Positions 7,670 to 15,892 are shown, counted from the stretch's first letter. The stretch: DNA of 17,004 bases from an uncultured Clostridia bacterium (GCA_934131055.1 CAKOZB010000014.1:1-17004), one strand, 5' to 3'. A program made the numbers and translations. The notes: generated by a model not told the origin, from the sequence alone.

Positions 7670-7909
7670 CTATTCCACTTCTTCTACCATCTGTGGCATG
7701 TTTTTTCCTTGTACTGTTGGTATTGCTACTATCTTAAATTTTGATATTTTATCTCCAAATTTTATTTCTACAATATCTCCGACTTTTACTTCATAGCTTG
7801 GCTTTACCACTCTACCATTTACAGATATTCTTCCACCATCAGCCGCTTCGTTTGCAACTGTTCTTCTCTTTATTATTCTTGAAACTTTTAAAAATTTGTC
7901 TAACCTCAT
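7670..7909 (-). CDS. rqcP: RqcP (YabO), S4-domain ribosome quality-control factor
   Basis: A 79-residue, almost pure S4 RNA-binding domain: [20 protein letters not shown], then [21 protein letters not shown] and VEIKFG. This closely follows Bacillus YabO/RqcP, which is about 86 residues. In that family the protein binds the obstructed 50S subunit with peptidyl-tRNA and works with RqcH in C-terminal alanine tailing of stalled chains. It lies downstream of addA, 151 bases after its stop. The usual Gram-positive neighbours (yabP, yabQ, divIC, hup) are absent. The ATG at 7909 is the only possible start, since TAG lies in frame 12 bases upstream, yet GGAGG (7932-7936) is 22 bases away with a hairpin between. 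Confidence 0.9.
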   Translation of the reverse strand: MRLDKFLKVSRIIKRRTVANEAADGGRISVNGRVVKPSYEVKVGDIVEIKFGDKISKFKIVAIPTVQGKNMPQMVEEVE

Positions 7910-7918
7910 TTTTTCTGT

Positions 7919-7936
7919 GCACTATAAGTGCCCTCC
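7919..7936 (-). promoter_or_regulatory. rqcP ribosome binding site with hairpin spacer
   Basis: On the minus strand GGAGG (7936-7932) is followed at once by GCACT-TAT-AGTGC (7931-7919), a perfect five-base stem with a three-base loop, then nine bases to the ATG. The linear spacing of 22 bases is far too long for normal initiation; folding the stem would shorten it to about 9. Confidence 0.6.
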
Positions 7937-7949
7937 TTTCTATTTTTAA

Positions 7950-8072
7950 GTTGGAAAAGAATTTAATTTTAACAAGGAAAATATCATTTCAAAGGCAAGG
8001 GCGCATACTTTGTGTATGTAATCGCGTTTGGAATAATATTTGACGCAGTAAAAATTATAATTATTTTCCAAC
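7950..8072. repeat. 123-base imperfect palindrome between addA and rqcP (MITE-like)
   Basis: The ends GTTGGAAAA and TTTTCCAAC are perfect inverted copies. Pairing continues through 7950-7973 with 8048-8072, 7979-7996 with 8024-8041, and CATAC/GTATG (8004-8008, 8014-8018) around a five-base loop. Nearly the whole element could fold into one long imperfect hairpin. The addA stop codon (8061-8063) and its last three codons lie inside the right end. No clear target-site duplication is visible. The left end shares 15 identical bases with 4649-4663. It could be an old non-autonomous insertion or a transcribed processing/attenuation hairpin. Confidence 0.65.
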
Positions 8073-11000
8073 GCTTATTGATTCATTCAAATACAAACTA
8101 TAAATCCACATCCTATCCACTTTTCTATTTAATGCCATTTCCAGTGCGTCTCTGTATAGATACAATTGTTCTTTGTATTTTTCTACTAATTCGCTTTCTT
8201 TTCCCGCTTCCACATAATCCGTTTTGTAATCGACTAGTACTAACTTTCCGTCTTTATCTATATAATATAAATCTATAATTCCCTGCACTAATATGTTTTC
8301 ATCATTTTCCTTGCTTATATCATACATTCTGCTTGCTTTTACATTTATATAAAATGCTTTTTCTTTATGGATTTCTTTTGCATTTTTCAATTCTTGCCAT
8401 AAATCAGACTTTGTGTATCCTTGTAATTTGCTTATATTTATACTATCCGCTTCAGCTTCACTTATTATTTCTTTTTGTTTTAATCTATCTATCAATTCTT
8501 GAATTTTTTCTGCTGTATATTCTTCTTTTTCATTCATTTTCTGAACACATAAGTGCATTAAAGTTCCTTTTTGTGCATTGCTAATCTTTGCATTTTCATT
8601 ATTATTTATGAATTTAGGCTTTTGTGTTATAGTTCTTACCTCTTTTGTTTCTTCTACTGCAAATTTCACATTTTTAGTCTGTTCTTCTACCAGTTCTGCA
8701 TTTACCATTTCTTTTATTTTTGTTACAGATGTTTTGGTTGGAACTCCTTCTATTTCTTCATGTGGATATTTCCAGTTTAAGTACTCTAATATTTTTTGCT
8801 TTTCTTCTTTATTAGCCTTCTTAACATTTTCTATTATTTTTTGATATATGTCTTCTTCTATTTTCTCTTCTTTTTTCAAGTTTTCTAATAATTCTTTTTT
8901 ATTATACACATTTACTCTGAATATTTTTTCTGTTTTTGTTACTCCCTCTTTTTCATATATTAGCTCTAACCAATCCAAATATGTTTTGTATTTTTGCAAT
9001 AAATATGCATTAATTTTACTATCGTCTGATGGATATACCTCTAAAGCCTTTTGCTTTTCAGTTATCTTTTTGTTTGCATCTTTTTGCCTTCCAACTATTA
9101 TCAATTTTTCTTTTGGTCTTGTTAAAGCAACATACAAAACTCTCATCTCTTCAGACACGGCTTCTCTTTTTGCTTTTATTGCTAGTGCCTTTTTAGCTAA
9201 AGTCTTAAACTCAATATGTCTTTCCGAATCGATATACTGTGGTCCAAGGCCTAAATCTTGATCCAGTAATATTTTCTCGTTTAAGTCTTGCATATTAAAT
9301 TGCTTTCCAACTCCTGCTAATATTACAACTGGAAACTCTAGTCCTTTACTCTTATGAATACTCATAATCCTTACAACATCTTCATTTTCGCCTATTATCT
9401 TTGCAGAAGTTAAATCTTCACTATTAAATTTTATCTTATCTATAAAATTAATAAAGTTGAATAGTCCTTTAAAACTTGCAGATTCATACTGTTTTGCTCT
9501 TTCAAATAGCATCTTCAAATTTGATACTCTCAAATTTCCATTTGGCATTAGACTCACATAATTCATGTAACCAGTCTTTGTATATATGTTCCAAATCCAT
9601 TCATCCAGAGCCATATATTGTTCATCATTTCTTAGCTCTTCTAATAATTGCAAAAACTTCTTAACCTTTGGAGTATCAGTCTTCATAAGAGCTTCATAGA
9701 AATTTGAATTTCTATCATTTAATCTAATTTCAATAAGCTCGTTGTCTGTAAAATTTCCTATAGGTGAGCGCATTACAGTAACTAGTGGAATGTCTTGCAT
9801 TGGATTGTTTATTATTCTTAGCAATGACATAATGGTTTCTATTTCAATTGACTGCAAATATTCTCCAGAGCTATCACTGTATACAGGAATTCCTAGCATA
9901 GAAATTTCTTTTTCATAAACATTTGCAATTCCGGTTATGCTTCTTAATAAAATTGCAATGTCTTTATATCTAATGTTTCTCTTACCTTCTTTTTTGTCTA
10001 TAACTTGATATTTACTATCAATTAATTCTTTAATTTTCTTTGCTACAAATCTTGCCTCTAATACAACATCTTCTATTCTTTCTTGTTCTACGTCATTGCT
10101 ATCTTCCTCTGATGGTATGTATACTGATTGTTCTGAATTCTCATCTTTCCAGATATCATTATCCTCATCACTCGTATCTATTATTTCGATATCAGTCGTG
10201 TAATCCTGCTCTGGAATTTCCAAATAAGATGCTCCTAAATTCAAATATTCATTCGTGTTGTAATCTATGTCACCAAGCTCTTTGCTCATAATATCTTCAA
10301 ATACCATGTTTGTAATGTTTAGTACATTTTCTCTACTTCTAAAATTTTTGAATAGCTGAATTTTTCTATCTTCTCCCGCTTCTGGTTCTAACTTATATTT
10401 ATTATATTTTTCTATAAATAATTGAGGTCTTGCCTGTCTAAACTTGTAGATGCTCTGTTTAACATCTCCAACCATGAACACATTATTTCCCTTTGATACA
10501 CTCGTTAAGATATACTCTTGTACCAAGTTGCTATCTTGATATTCGTCTATTGCAATCTCTTCAAATTTTTCCTCATACTTTTTTGCGACCTCTGTTTTAA
10601 CAACATTTCCAGCTTCATCTTTTTTTACTAGAATTTTTAAAGCTAAGTGTTCCATATCATTGAAGTCCATTATGTTTTTCTCTCTTTTTTTCTGATAGAA
10701 CTTCTCAGAAAACTCCAATATTATGTTTTTAAGTTTATTTAGAATATTGTACATAAAGTTTATATCTGCAATCGCTTCATCTGACGTACAATTTATCAAT
10801 TCTTTTACTTTCTTAAATTCTTCTTTAACACTGTCTCTTATATTTTTTGCTTCATCTTTTAGGTCATTAGTAACTTTTTTATCAGTTGGCCAATTATTTC
10901 TTTTATCTTTTAGTGCTACAATGGCATTAACACACTTATCCCAATCATTTAGGTTATCCTTTAAAAAATAGTAATCCACAAGGTCTATATTTATCGTATT

Positions 11001-11756
11001 TATAAATTTTTCAAGTTCTGGAAAACGTGTCATTTTGTTTCTAATACTTTCTAGCTTTAAAATTCCGTTTTCCAATATATCACTTACATTTTTAATTATA
11101 ATCTTTCCCCATGAAGTATTAGAGAAGTTTGTATATTTTCCTTCAATATCAAACATTTCCACCTTTTCATTTAACCATTCTTCTGGAAAAGGTGATGCTT
11201 GAATATATGTATAAATTTTCAAGATTAAGTCTTTTAAATCTTCATCTTTGTTATACTTGGTGTAGGTGTCAATTAAATCTAGAAAATCTTTATCACCTGA
11301 AATGTATTTATCTTCAAACATATCATCTAATACTTCTTGCCTTAATAGCAACATTTCAGTGCTATCTGCAACTCTCGCATTCGCAGATATATCAATCTCA
11401 TAGAAATTATTTCTAATAACATCAAGACAAAACGAGTCTATTGTACATATACTCGATTTATTAAGAAGAATAATCTGCTTTTGAAGGTTTGCATCTTCCG
11501 GATTTTCCTCAATTTTCTTATAAATAGCTTCTAGAATTCTCTCTCTCATCTCAGATGCTGCAGCATTAGTGAAAGTAACCACCAAAATTTTATCTATATC
11601 AACACGGTCAACAATAATTTTCTTAATAATACGCTCAACTAAAACTGCAGTCTTACCACTACCAGCAGCAGCAGCGACTAAAATATTTGAACCTTTCTTA
11701 TCAATCGCAGCTTGTTGCTCATCAGTCCATTTAACACTTGCCATAATTTTTTTCAT
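8061..11756 (-). CDS. addA: AddA, helicase-nuclease subunit of the AddAB recombination complex
   Basis: About 1231 residues, the usual AddA length. The UvrD-like superfamily 1 helicase part has Walker A AAAAGSGKT (about 28-36), motif Ia TFTNAAASEMRER, motif II IDEYQDSN (about 403-410), motif III GDVKQSIYKFRQARPQLF and motif VI EEMRVLYVALTRPKEKLIIVG. The C-terminal RecB-type nuclease has GIID (about 1159-1162) and VDYKTD (about 1175-1180). With AddB it resects double-strand breaks and loads RecA. The frame is open to 11873, but a promoter at 11832-11860 would begin RNA inside that extension. The ATG at 11756 (MKKIMASVKWTDEQQ), close behind GAAGGG, is therefore preferred; an ATG at 11744 is also possible. 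addB, normally adjacent, is not in the window. Confidence 0.93.
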   Translation of the reverse strand: MKKIMASVKWTDEQQAAIDKKGSNILVAAAAGSGKTAVLVERIIKKIIVDRVDIDKILVVTFTNAAASEMRERILEAIYKKIEENPEDANLQKQIILLNKSSICTIDSFCLDVIRNNFYEIDISANARVADSTEMLLLRQEVLDDMFEDKYISGDKDFLDLIDTYTKYNKDEDLKDLILKIYTYIQASPFPEEWLNEKVEMFDIEGKYTNFSNTSWGKIIIKNVSDILENGILKLESIRNKMTRFPELEKFINTINIDLVDYYFLKDNLNDWDKCVNAIVALKDKRNNWPTDKKVTNDLKDEAKNIRDSVKEEFKKVKELINCTSDEAIADINFMYNILNKLKNIILEFSEKFYQKKREKNIMDFNDMEHLALKILVKKDEAGNVVKTEVAKKYEEKFEEIAIDEYQDSNLVQEYILTSVSKGNNVFMVGDVKQSIYKFRQARPQLFIEKYNKYKLEPEAGEDRKIQLFKNFRSRENVLNITNMVFEDIMSKELGDIDYNTNEYLNLGASYLEIPEQDYTTDIEIIDTSDEDNDIWKDENSEQSVYIPSEEDSNDVEQERIEDVVLEARFVAKKIKELIDSKYQVIDKKEGKRNIRYKDIAILLRSITGIANVYEKEISMLGIPVYSDSSGEYLQSIEIETIMSLLRIINNPMQDIPLVTVMRSPIGNFTDNELIEIRLNDRNSNFYEALMKTDTPKVKKFLQLLEELRNDEQYMALDEWIWNIYTKTGYMNYVSLMPNGNLRVSNLKMLFERAKQYESASFKGLFNFINFIDKIKFNSEDLTSAKIIGENEDVVRIMSIHKSKGLEFPVVILAGVGKQFNMQDLNEKILLDQDLGLGPQYIDSERHIEFKTLAKKALAIKAKREAVSEEMRVLYVALTRPKEKLIIVGRQKDANKKITEKQKALEVYPSDDSKINAYLLQKYKTYLDWLELIYEKEGVTKTEKIFRVNVYNKKELLENLKKEEKIEEDIYQKIIENVKKANKEEKQKILEYLNWKYPHEEIEGVPTKTSVTKIKEMVNAELVEEQTKNVKFAVEETKEVRTITQKPKFINNNENAKISNAQKGTLMHLCVQKMNEKEEYTAEKIQELIDRLKQKEIISEAEADSINISKLQGYTKSDLWQELKNAKEIHKEKAFYINVKASRMYDISKENDENILVQGIIDLYYIDKDGKLVLVDYKTDYVEAGKESELVEKYKEQLYLYRDALEMALNRKVDRMWIYSLYLNESISVGK

Positions 11757-11831
11757 TTTCCCTTCTATTGCAATAATTTGAAAACTTCTAAATTTTTCAA
11801 ACTTTTGTAATTGAATTTTATTTCTTGTACT

Positions 11832-11860
11832 AGTATATATTAAACTCATTGAATTTTCAA
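11832..11860 (-). promoter_or_regulatory. Promoter of addA
   Basis: TTGAAA (11860-11855) and TATACT (11837-11832) are separated by 17 bases on the minus strand. The predicted start near 11825 leaves a leader of about 70 bases to the addA ATG at 11756. A CATTGAA/TTCAATG inverted repeat (11847-11862) overlaps the -35 and could be an operator; it does not match the known Gram-positive LexA box. Confidence 0.6.
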
Positions 11861-11898
11861 TGTACATAATCAATTCATATCTATTTTATATTGCACAA

Positions 11899-12459
11899 TT
11901 ACTCCAATAATATACTCCATACCCCTTTTCTTGTTGTGCCCTTTCTATCTATAATTTTTTTCTTCTTTAATTCCGCTATGTTCCATCTAACAGCATCATA
12001 CTTGATTTCTTTAATCTGTTCACTAATTTGCCTTACATTTATTCTAGGATTTGCTTTTATTATCTCTAATATCTTTATCTGAATTTGTGTTAATTCATTT
12101 GGGTAATTATTTGGGTAATTATTTGGGTAATTATTTACAAATTGTTGTTTCTTCATATATAGAGTTAACATCGTTCTATTGGGATTTAATTCAACTTCCA
12201 TCTTGGGTTTAATCCATTCTTTTTCACTCCATACCTTATTGATCATATATAACCCTGAGCCAGCTCTTTCTCCATATCCTAAATATGAAAACATTTGATG
12301 CAAAATAACATTTCTCGGATCGCTTCTTCCTCCCTGCATTGCAATTTCAATGGGTATTCTTAAGTTTCCTGGATTTGAAAATTTAAAATAATCTGGTCCT
12401 TTTTCTATCACTATACTGCCACTTTCTGAATAATCTGCATGTATAAGACAGTTTGCCAA
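11899..12459 (-). pseudogene. C-terminal part of frameshifted AlbA_2/ATPase-like regulator (ATPase half plus winged helix)
   Basis: About 187 codons continuing the gene that begins at 13381. They start with LANCLIHADYSESGSIVIEK, the conserved GHKL-type segment of AlbA_2 transcriptional regulators, then SNPGNLR, GGRSDPRN and GYGERAGSGL, which are nucleotide-site motifs of the HATPase_c_4 domain. A tandem NNYPNNYPNNYPN linker and a C-terminal winged helix (LTQIQIKILEIIKANPRINV, RQISEQI, VRWNIAELKKKKIIDRKG) follow. The first codon in this frame is TTG at 12459 without a credible ribosome binding site, so independent translation is doubtful. The stop lies about 40 bases before the addA promoter. 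Confidence 0.8.
12101..12136. repeat. Three perfect 12-base tandem repeats (NNYP linker)
   Basis: The unit GGGTAATTATTT is repeated exactly three times, preceded by a partly matching stretch. On the minus strand it encodes a repeating Asn-Asn-Tyr-Pro tetrapeptide between the ATPase-like and winged-helix parts. Because 12 is divisible by 3, copy-number changes keep the frame and would only alter linker length. Relatives of this family often carry comparable Asn-rich tandem linkers. Confidence 0.9.
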
Positions 12460-13381
12460 TCCGCTCTCTTACGCACTTATGCACATCAGTATCATCAATT
12501 CTCATTAAATCCTTATCTAGGGCAAATGGAGTTGGAATATCTGCTGTCAATCTGTTTACAATCTTAGAGAAAAAGCCCCATAGATTTCCCTCTCTATTTT
12601 CATCTGGTGATGAAGTTATTCTATTTGACCATCTCTCAGTTGTAATAAAATTATCTATTTCTCTATAATCAAGAAAGAAACTTGGTTTAATTTTTACAAT
12701 ATCTATATTATATCCAAACATTAAAAGTCCAGCCAAAGTCAATTTACTTGTCTTTCGATCTATCGCACCTATCATATATAAAAATTCTTCGTTTGTTAAA
12801 TTACTCCATTCATGTGAATCACCCTTGTGCAATTTAAATCTTTTTCTATAACTTTCTAATGTTTCTTTATCAATGTTGTTAATACCAAATTCGCTTAATA
12901 CAATCTCGTCTTTTGATTCTTCAGTGCTTTCACTAAACAAAACTTGTATCTCCTTTTTATTACATCTATAGTCACCATCATGATATCTTTTATAAGTGCC
13001 TGTAATTGGATTGTTGTTTATGTATATAGGCTTATCTTTTCTATTAGCATTTGGAACATTTACTATAAGTAACATCCTATTTTCGACTTTCATTATTTCT
13101 ACACAATCATCATTCAATATATTGCAACTTACTTTTTCACTATTATTAATAGTATTCCAAAAATCTTTTAAAATATTATTTGCTTCTTCAACTCCTTCTA
13201 TTGTGCACATTTTTGTTTCCTTATTCTCTTTTATTCCTAATATAATAATTCCGCCTCTAGTATTAGCGAAAGATGAATAAGTTTCCCATAGTGATTTTGG
13301 CAATTTTTTATATGATTCCTTAAACTCTACTTCTCTATTTTCTCCTATATTTAACAACTCCATAATTTCTTGTTTGTTCAT
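12383..13381 (-). pseudogene. N-terminal part of frameshifted AlbA_2 (Schlafen-like) DNA-binding / ATPase-like regulator
   Basis: Residues about 10-130 form an AlbA_2/Schlafen-type domain (REVEFKESYKKLPKSLWETY, SFANTRGGIIILGIKE). The frame stays homologous through DVHKCVRE (about residue 306) and then switches to unrelated sequence (RIGKLSYTCRLFRKW...) before stopping at 12383. The proper continuation, LANCLIHADYSES, is in another frame. The intact ancestor would be about 494 residues over 11899-13381. Such proteins are putative ATP-binding transcriptional regulators, often mobile or accessory; the targets are unknown. AGGAGG lies 9 bases before the ATG, an excellent site. A TATAAT at 13427-13422 with no good -35 could be its promoter. 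Confidence 0.85.
12460..12463 (-). other. Frameshift point (one extra base)
   Basis: Between the last homologous codon of the upstream frame (GAG, 12466-12464) and the first of the downstream frame (TTG, 12459-12457) there are four bases, CGGA, instead of three. There is no long homopolymer and no X-XXY-YYZ slippery heptamer here, so a fixed mutation or an assembly error is more likely than programmed frameshifting. Confidence 0.8.
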
Positions 13382-13695
13382 AATCTTTTACCTCCTTATT
13401 TATGATAATTGCGGTTTTTAGATTATACATTTCTATTTATATGTTAAATTTTTGGTTCTTTTATACTACATTTTTAATTCATTTTTTATTCATATATTTT
13501 CATTTTTAAACAACAATAATCTTATTGGTAAATATAACATAATTTTGTTAATATTTCTACATTTTTTACTATATATCTCTGATATTTTCATTAACAATCT
13601 ATTAATAACTTGCGTAATTCATTATCCTTTTTATTTCAATACATATTTTTTCATTTTCTGCAAATAATATTATAAAATTTGAAAGGACTGATTTT
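13382..13695. other. Gene-free divergent intergenic region
   Basis: 314 bases of very AT-rich DNA between the broken regulator (leftward) and the small helical protein (rightward). It holds the regulator's ribosome binding site (13391-13398) and a minus-strand TATAAT at 13427-13422. TTGGTA...TAATAT (13525-13530, 13549-13554, 18-base spacer) is a weak plus-strand candidate. I see no RNA gene or convincing open frame. Confidence 0.5.
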
Positions 13696-14154
13696 ATGGA
13701 AAAAAATTTTAATAGTGGAAAAGATGAAAATATTAATTTGACTATTTTAAATGAGATTAATAAGGCTGCAAAGATGGGAATGGATTCTATCTCGTATGTT
13801 TTGAAAAAAGTTGGTGATGAGAATATGAAAGAAAATTTAACTTTTCAATACACAGAATATGGCAAGATTGTTGATAGGGTAAACAATCAATTTGATAAAT
13901 ATGGAGAAATTCCAGATGAAGCTCCTGTTACAGACAAGATGATGGCTTGGATGGGTACTCAAATGAACACTATGACTGATAAGAGTAACTCGAAAATTGC
14001 AGAACTTATGATTCAAGGTGGAGACATGGGAATTATAAAATGTCAAAAGCTTTTGAATCATAATCCTAGAGCTGATGAACCTGTAAAAAATATTTTAAAT
14101 GACTTTGTCACATTACAGAAAAATGATATAGAACAAATGAAAAAATTTTTATAA
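13696..14154 (+). CDS. Small helical conserved protein, possibly ferritin-like four-helix bundle
   Basis: 152 residues, no signal peptide or membrane segment, rich in K, E, M and N and predicted almost entirely helical. I recall similar short proteins in clostridia with the core 'NEI.KAAKMGMDSI', 'MNTMTDKSNSKIAELMIQGG' and 'MGIIK..K.L'. Their helix spacing and DUF2383/ferritin-like appearance suggest a four-helix bundle, but I cannot point to a definite metal-binding set. AAAGGA lies 8 bases before the ATG. It is the only plus-strand gene in its neighbourhood, ends 6 bases before a strong terminator, and is monocistronic. Confidence 0.75.
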   Translation: MEKNFNSGKDENINLTILNEINKAAKMGMDSISYVLKKVGDENMKENLTFQYTEYGKIVDRVNNQFDKYGEIPDEAPVTDKMMAWMGTQMNTMTDKSNSKIAELMIQGGDMGIIKCQKLLNHNPRADEPVKNILNDFVTLQKNDIEQMKKFL

Positions 14155-14159
14155 AATTT

Positions 14160-14207
14160 AAGACGTTCTTTTTAGACAATTTAGTCTAATTTAAGAACGT
14201 CTTTTTT
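14160..14207. terminator. Strong bidirectional rho-independent terminator
   Basis: AAGACGTTCTT (14160-14170) pairs perfectly with AAGAACGTCTT (14193-14203). An inner stem TTAGAC/GTCTAA (14172-14177, 14184-14189) has a six-base loop. T runs follow on the plus strand (14202-14207), and the minus strand reads into an A/T-rich tail. It serves the converging genes ending at 14154 and 14210. Confidence 0.92.
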
Positions 14208-14209
14208 CT

Positions 14210-15832
14210 CTAAAATCTTTGTATTAAGTTTGGCACTTTAGTAGGATTTTCTACACTGCTCGATATTCCTTCTCCAACGTGTGGATGAAAATGTGAGTAA
14301 ACACTGTCTGCTCCAAATATCAATAGTAAAGCTATGCACATTGATATTTTTAATTTATTCGTTAATCTTTGTAAATTTCTTTCTAAGAAGGGTGCCACAA
14401 TGTACACACATAATGCACCTCCAAGTCCAAAGAATAATGAACATTCTAAACAAATTCGTCCATTTATGTTTAAGAATACTCCTGTATAATCCCAGTATCT
14501 TATTCCAGTAGTAACCTCTATATACCAAGAGGTTGCATATTCTATTGCAGAACATAAAAACATTACAACTCCAAATGTTAAAAATGGATTTTTCAACATT
14601 TTTCTGAATTTTTTAAATTTGGTTAAGAGCACTATAAGTGTACAGCCCACTCCATAAATCGGTAACCATGGTCCATATAAAGTTCCTCTGTTTACTAATA
14701 TTCCATCTCTAAATAAATATAGTGCTACTTCCCACAGCCAGCCCACAAATGAGAAAATGAAGAAAAATAATATTATAGATGTAAACTCATAATTTTTGTT
14801 ATAGTCAATTTTTATCTTCTTTCTCTCAAGTTCAAACGCATCTGGATAGCTTGCTGTTTCTGGATTTTCTTCATACAATTTTGTATCATTTAATAATTCA
14901 TATCCATATTTTTTATTTTCTATGTATTCTTTTCTTAAAAATGCGTATAATTCAACTTCTGTAGCAGTATAATATGGTGAAACATAAATTCCAGCCAAAC
15001 CAAACGTAATGTATTGTAAGATATTCCAGCCAATAAATGATAAATCTAATAAAAATGCTCTCCACTTGTTTCCATTCATCATTTCTCTTGAAATTCTTAT
15101 TGCATCTTTTGAACTAATTTGTGGATTTTCCGCAATTATGTACATAACCATTTTGTATGAATACTTCTTTATAATGCCTCCAACAATGGTCAAATTCCAT
15201 AAAAGTTGATATATTTCCATTCGTAGCATAGATTTTACTACATTTAAATATCTTCCTTTTTTGAATGGATACAACATTCTATACACTTTTGTTTTCTTGT
15301 AATTTCTGCTCTCTAAGTATATTCTTGTCTCTCCTATTTGAATTGGATAAGATATAAATATTTTTATTGCCATACCACCAACAGCAACTACAATAATTAG
15401 AATTTTTAAAATTGTTGTTTTATTTTCATAACTTGCAATAGTTTGAATAATTTTTTGAACATGGTCATGCCCCTTAGTTACAACGTTAAACACCGTATAA
15501 AATACACCTTTAGTAACATTATTTTTTTCGTTGTAATCATTTATTACATCTGTAATAACACTACTATTTCCAGAAAACATCTGAGAAATCATCTCATCAA
15601 GATATTTATTTAACATTACTTCTGGATTTTCTTTGTCAATCCAGGTTAGCTCTTTCCCATTTTTTCTATCTTCTATAAATTGTTTCAAAACGCTCAAATT
15701 TGATAAAGAATCGTTATTAACGGCATACTTTCCAACTACAATTGTCATAAATAAGCCAATTAAAAGTAATGTCCATAAATTATTTTTTAATGTTTTCTTG
15801 CCTTTTCGTTTTATTTCTTTAATACTCCACAT
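14210..15832 (-). CDS. Integral membrane protein: DUF975 domain fused to CmpB-like putative ABC-transporter permease domain (PF06541)
   Basis: About 540 residues. The N-terminal half matches DUF975: MWSIKEIKRKGKKTLKNNLW then a membrane segment, SYPIQIGETRIYL, and the ...AENPQISSKDAIRISREMMNG-type stretch before LDLSFIGWNILQYITFGLAG. The C-terminal part (from about residue 350) matches the CmpB/'ABC transporter type IV' family, with FFFIFSFVGWLWEVALYLF, RGTLYGPWLPIYGVG, LCSAIEYATSWY and a terminal HPHVGEG segment. There are about nine membrane spans in total. No ATPase partner is nearby, so a transport role is only a family label. The ATG at 15832 has AGAGGT five bases away; the frame is open to 15892, but the promoter at 15864-15892 rules out that start. 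Confidence 0.85.
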   Translation of the reverse strand: MWSIKEIKRKGKKTLKNNLWTLLLIGLFMTIVVGKYAVNNDSLSNLSVLKQFIEDRKNGKELTWIDKENPEVMLNKYLDEMISQMFSGNSSVITDVINDYNEKNNVTKGVFYTVFNVVTKGHDHVQKIIQTIASYENKTTILKILIIVVAVGGMAIKIFISYPIQIGETRIYLESRNYKKTKVYRMLYPFKKGRYLNVVKSMLRMEIYQLLWNLTIVGGIIKKYSYKMVMYIIAENPQISSKDAIRISREMMNGNKWRAFLLDLSFIGWNILQYITFGLAGIYVSPYYTATEVELYAFLRKEYIENKKYGYELLNDTKLYEENPETASYPDAFELERKKIKIDYNKNYEFTSIILFFFIFSFVGWLWEVALYLFRDGILVNRGTLYGPWLPIYGVGCTLIVLLTKFKKFRKMLKNPFLTFGVVMFLCSAIEYATSWYIEVTTGIRYWDYTGVFLNINGRICLECSLFFGLGGALCVYIVAPFLERNLQRLTNKLKISMCIALLLIFGADSVYSHFHPHVGEGISSSVENPTKVPNLIQRF

Positions 15833-15863
15833 GTTATACCTCTTATAAATATTCATCAAGGTA

Positions 15864-15892
15864 ATAGTATCATAAGATAATCGCATTTTCAA
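15864..15892 (-). promoter_or_regulatory. Promoter of the DUF975-CmpB gene
   Basis: TTGAAA (15892-15887) and TACTAT (15869-15864) are separated by 17 bases on the minus strand, with an extended TG one base before the -10. RNA would start near 15857, shortly before the chosen ATG. Confidence 0.6.

Noticed and set aside
7453..7737. 94-residue hydrophobic plus-strand frame
   Set aside because: It runs across the terminator and antisense to the rqcP end, with phenylalanine/leucine-rich composition expected from T-rich DNA and no ribosome binding site.
8848..9261. 137-residue plus-strand frame inside addA
   Set aside because: It is antisense to a well-conserved helicase region and composed mostly of Ser, Phe and Leu, a mirror of the lysine/glutamate-rich coding strand.
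11757..11873. Extended AddA start at 11873
   Set aside because: A 17-base-spaced promoter (11832-11860) lies inside the extension, and AddA homology begins at about MASVKWTDEQQ.
12101..12136. Tandem repeats as a possible CRISPR array
   Set aside because: The units are 12 bases, directly abutting, without spacers, and in frame in a protein linker.
14355..14555. 66-residue minus-strand frame within the DUF975-CmpB gene
   Set aside because: It is an alternative frame of a strong membrane-protein gene, without a ribosome binding site.
15833..15892. Extended start of the DUF975-CmpB protein
   Set aside because: The first bases overlap the -35 element of its promoter; the ATG at 15832 has the ribosome binding site and the family N-terminus.
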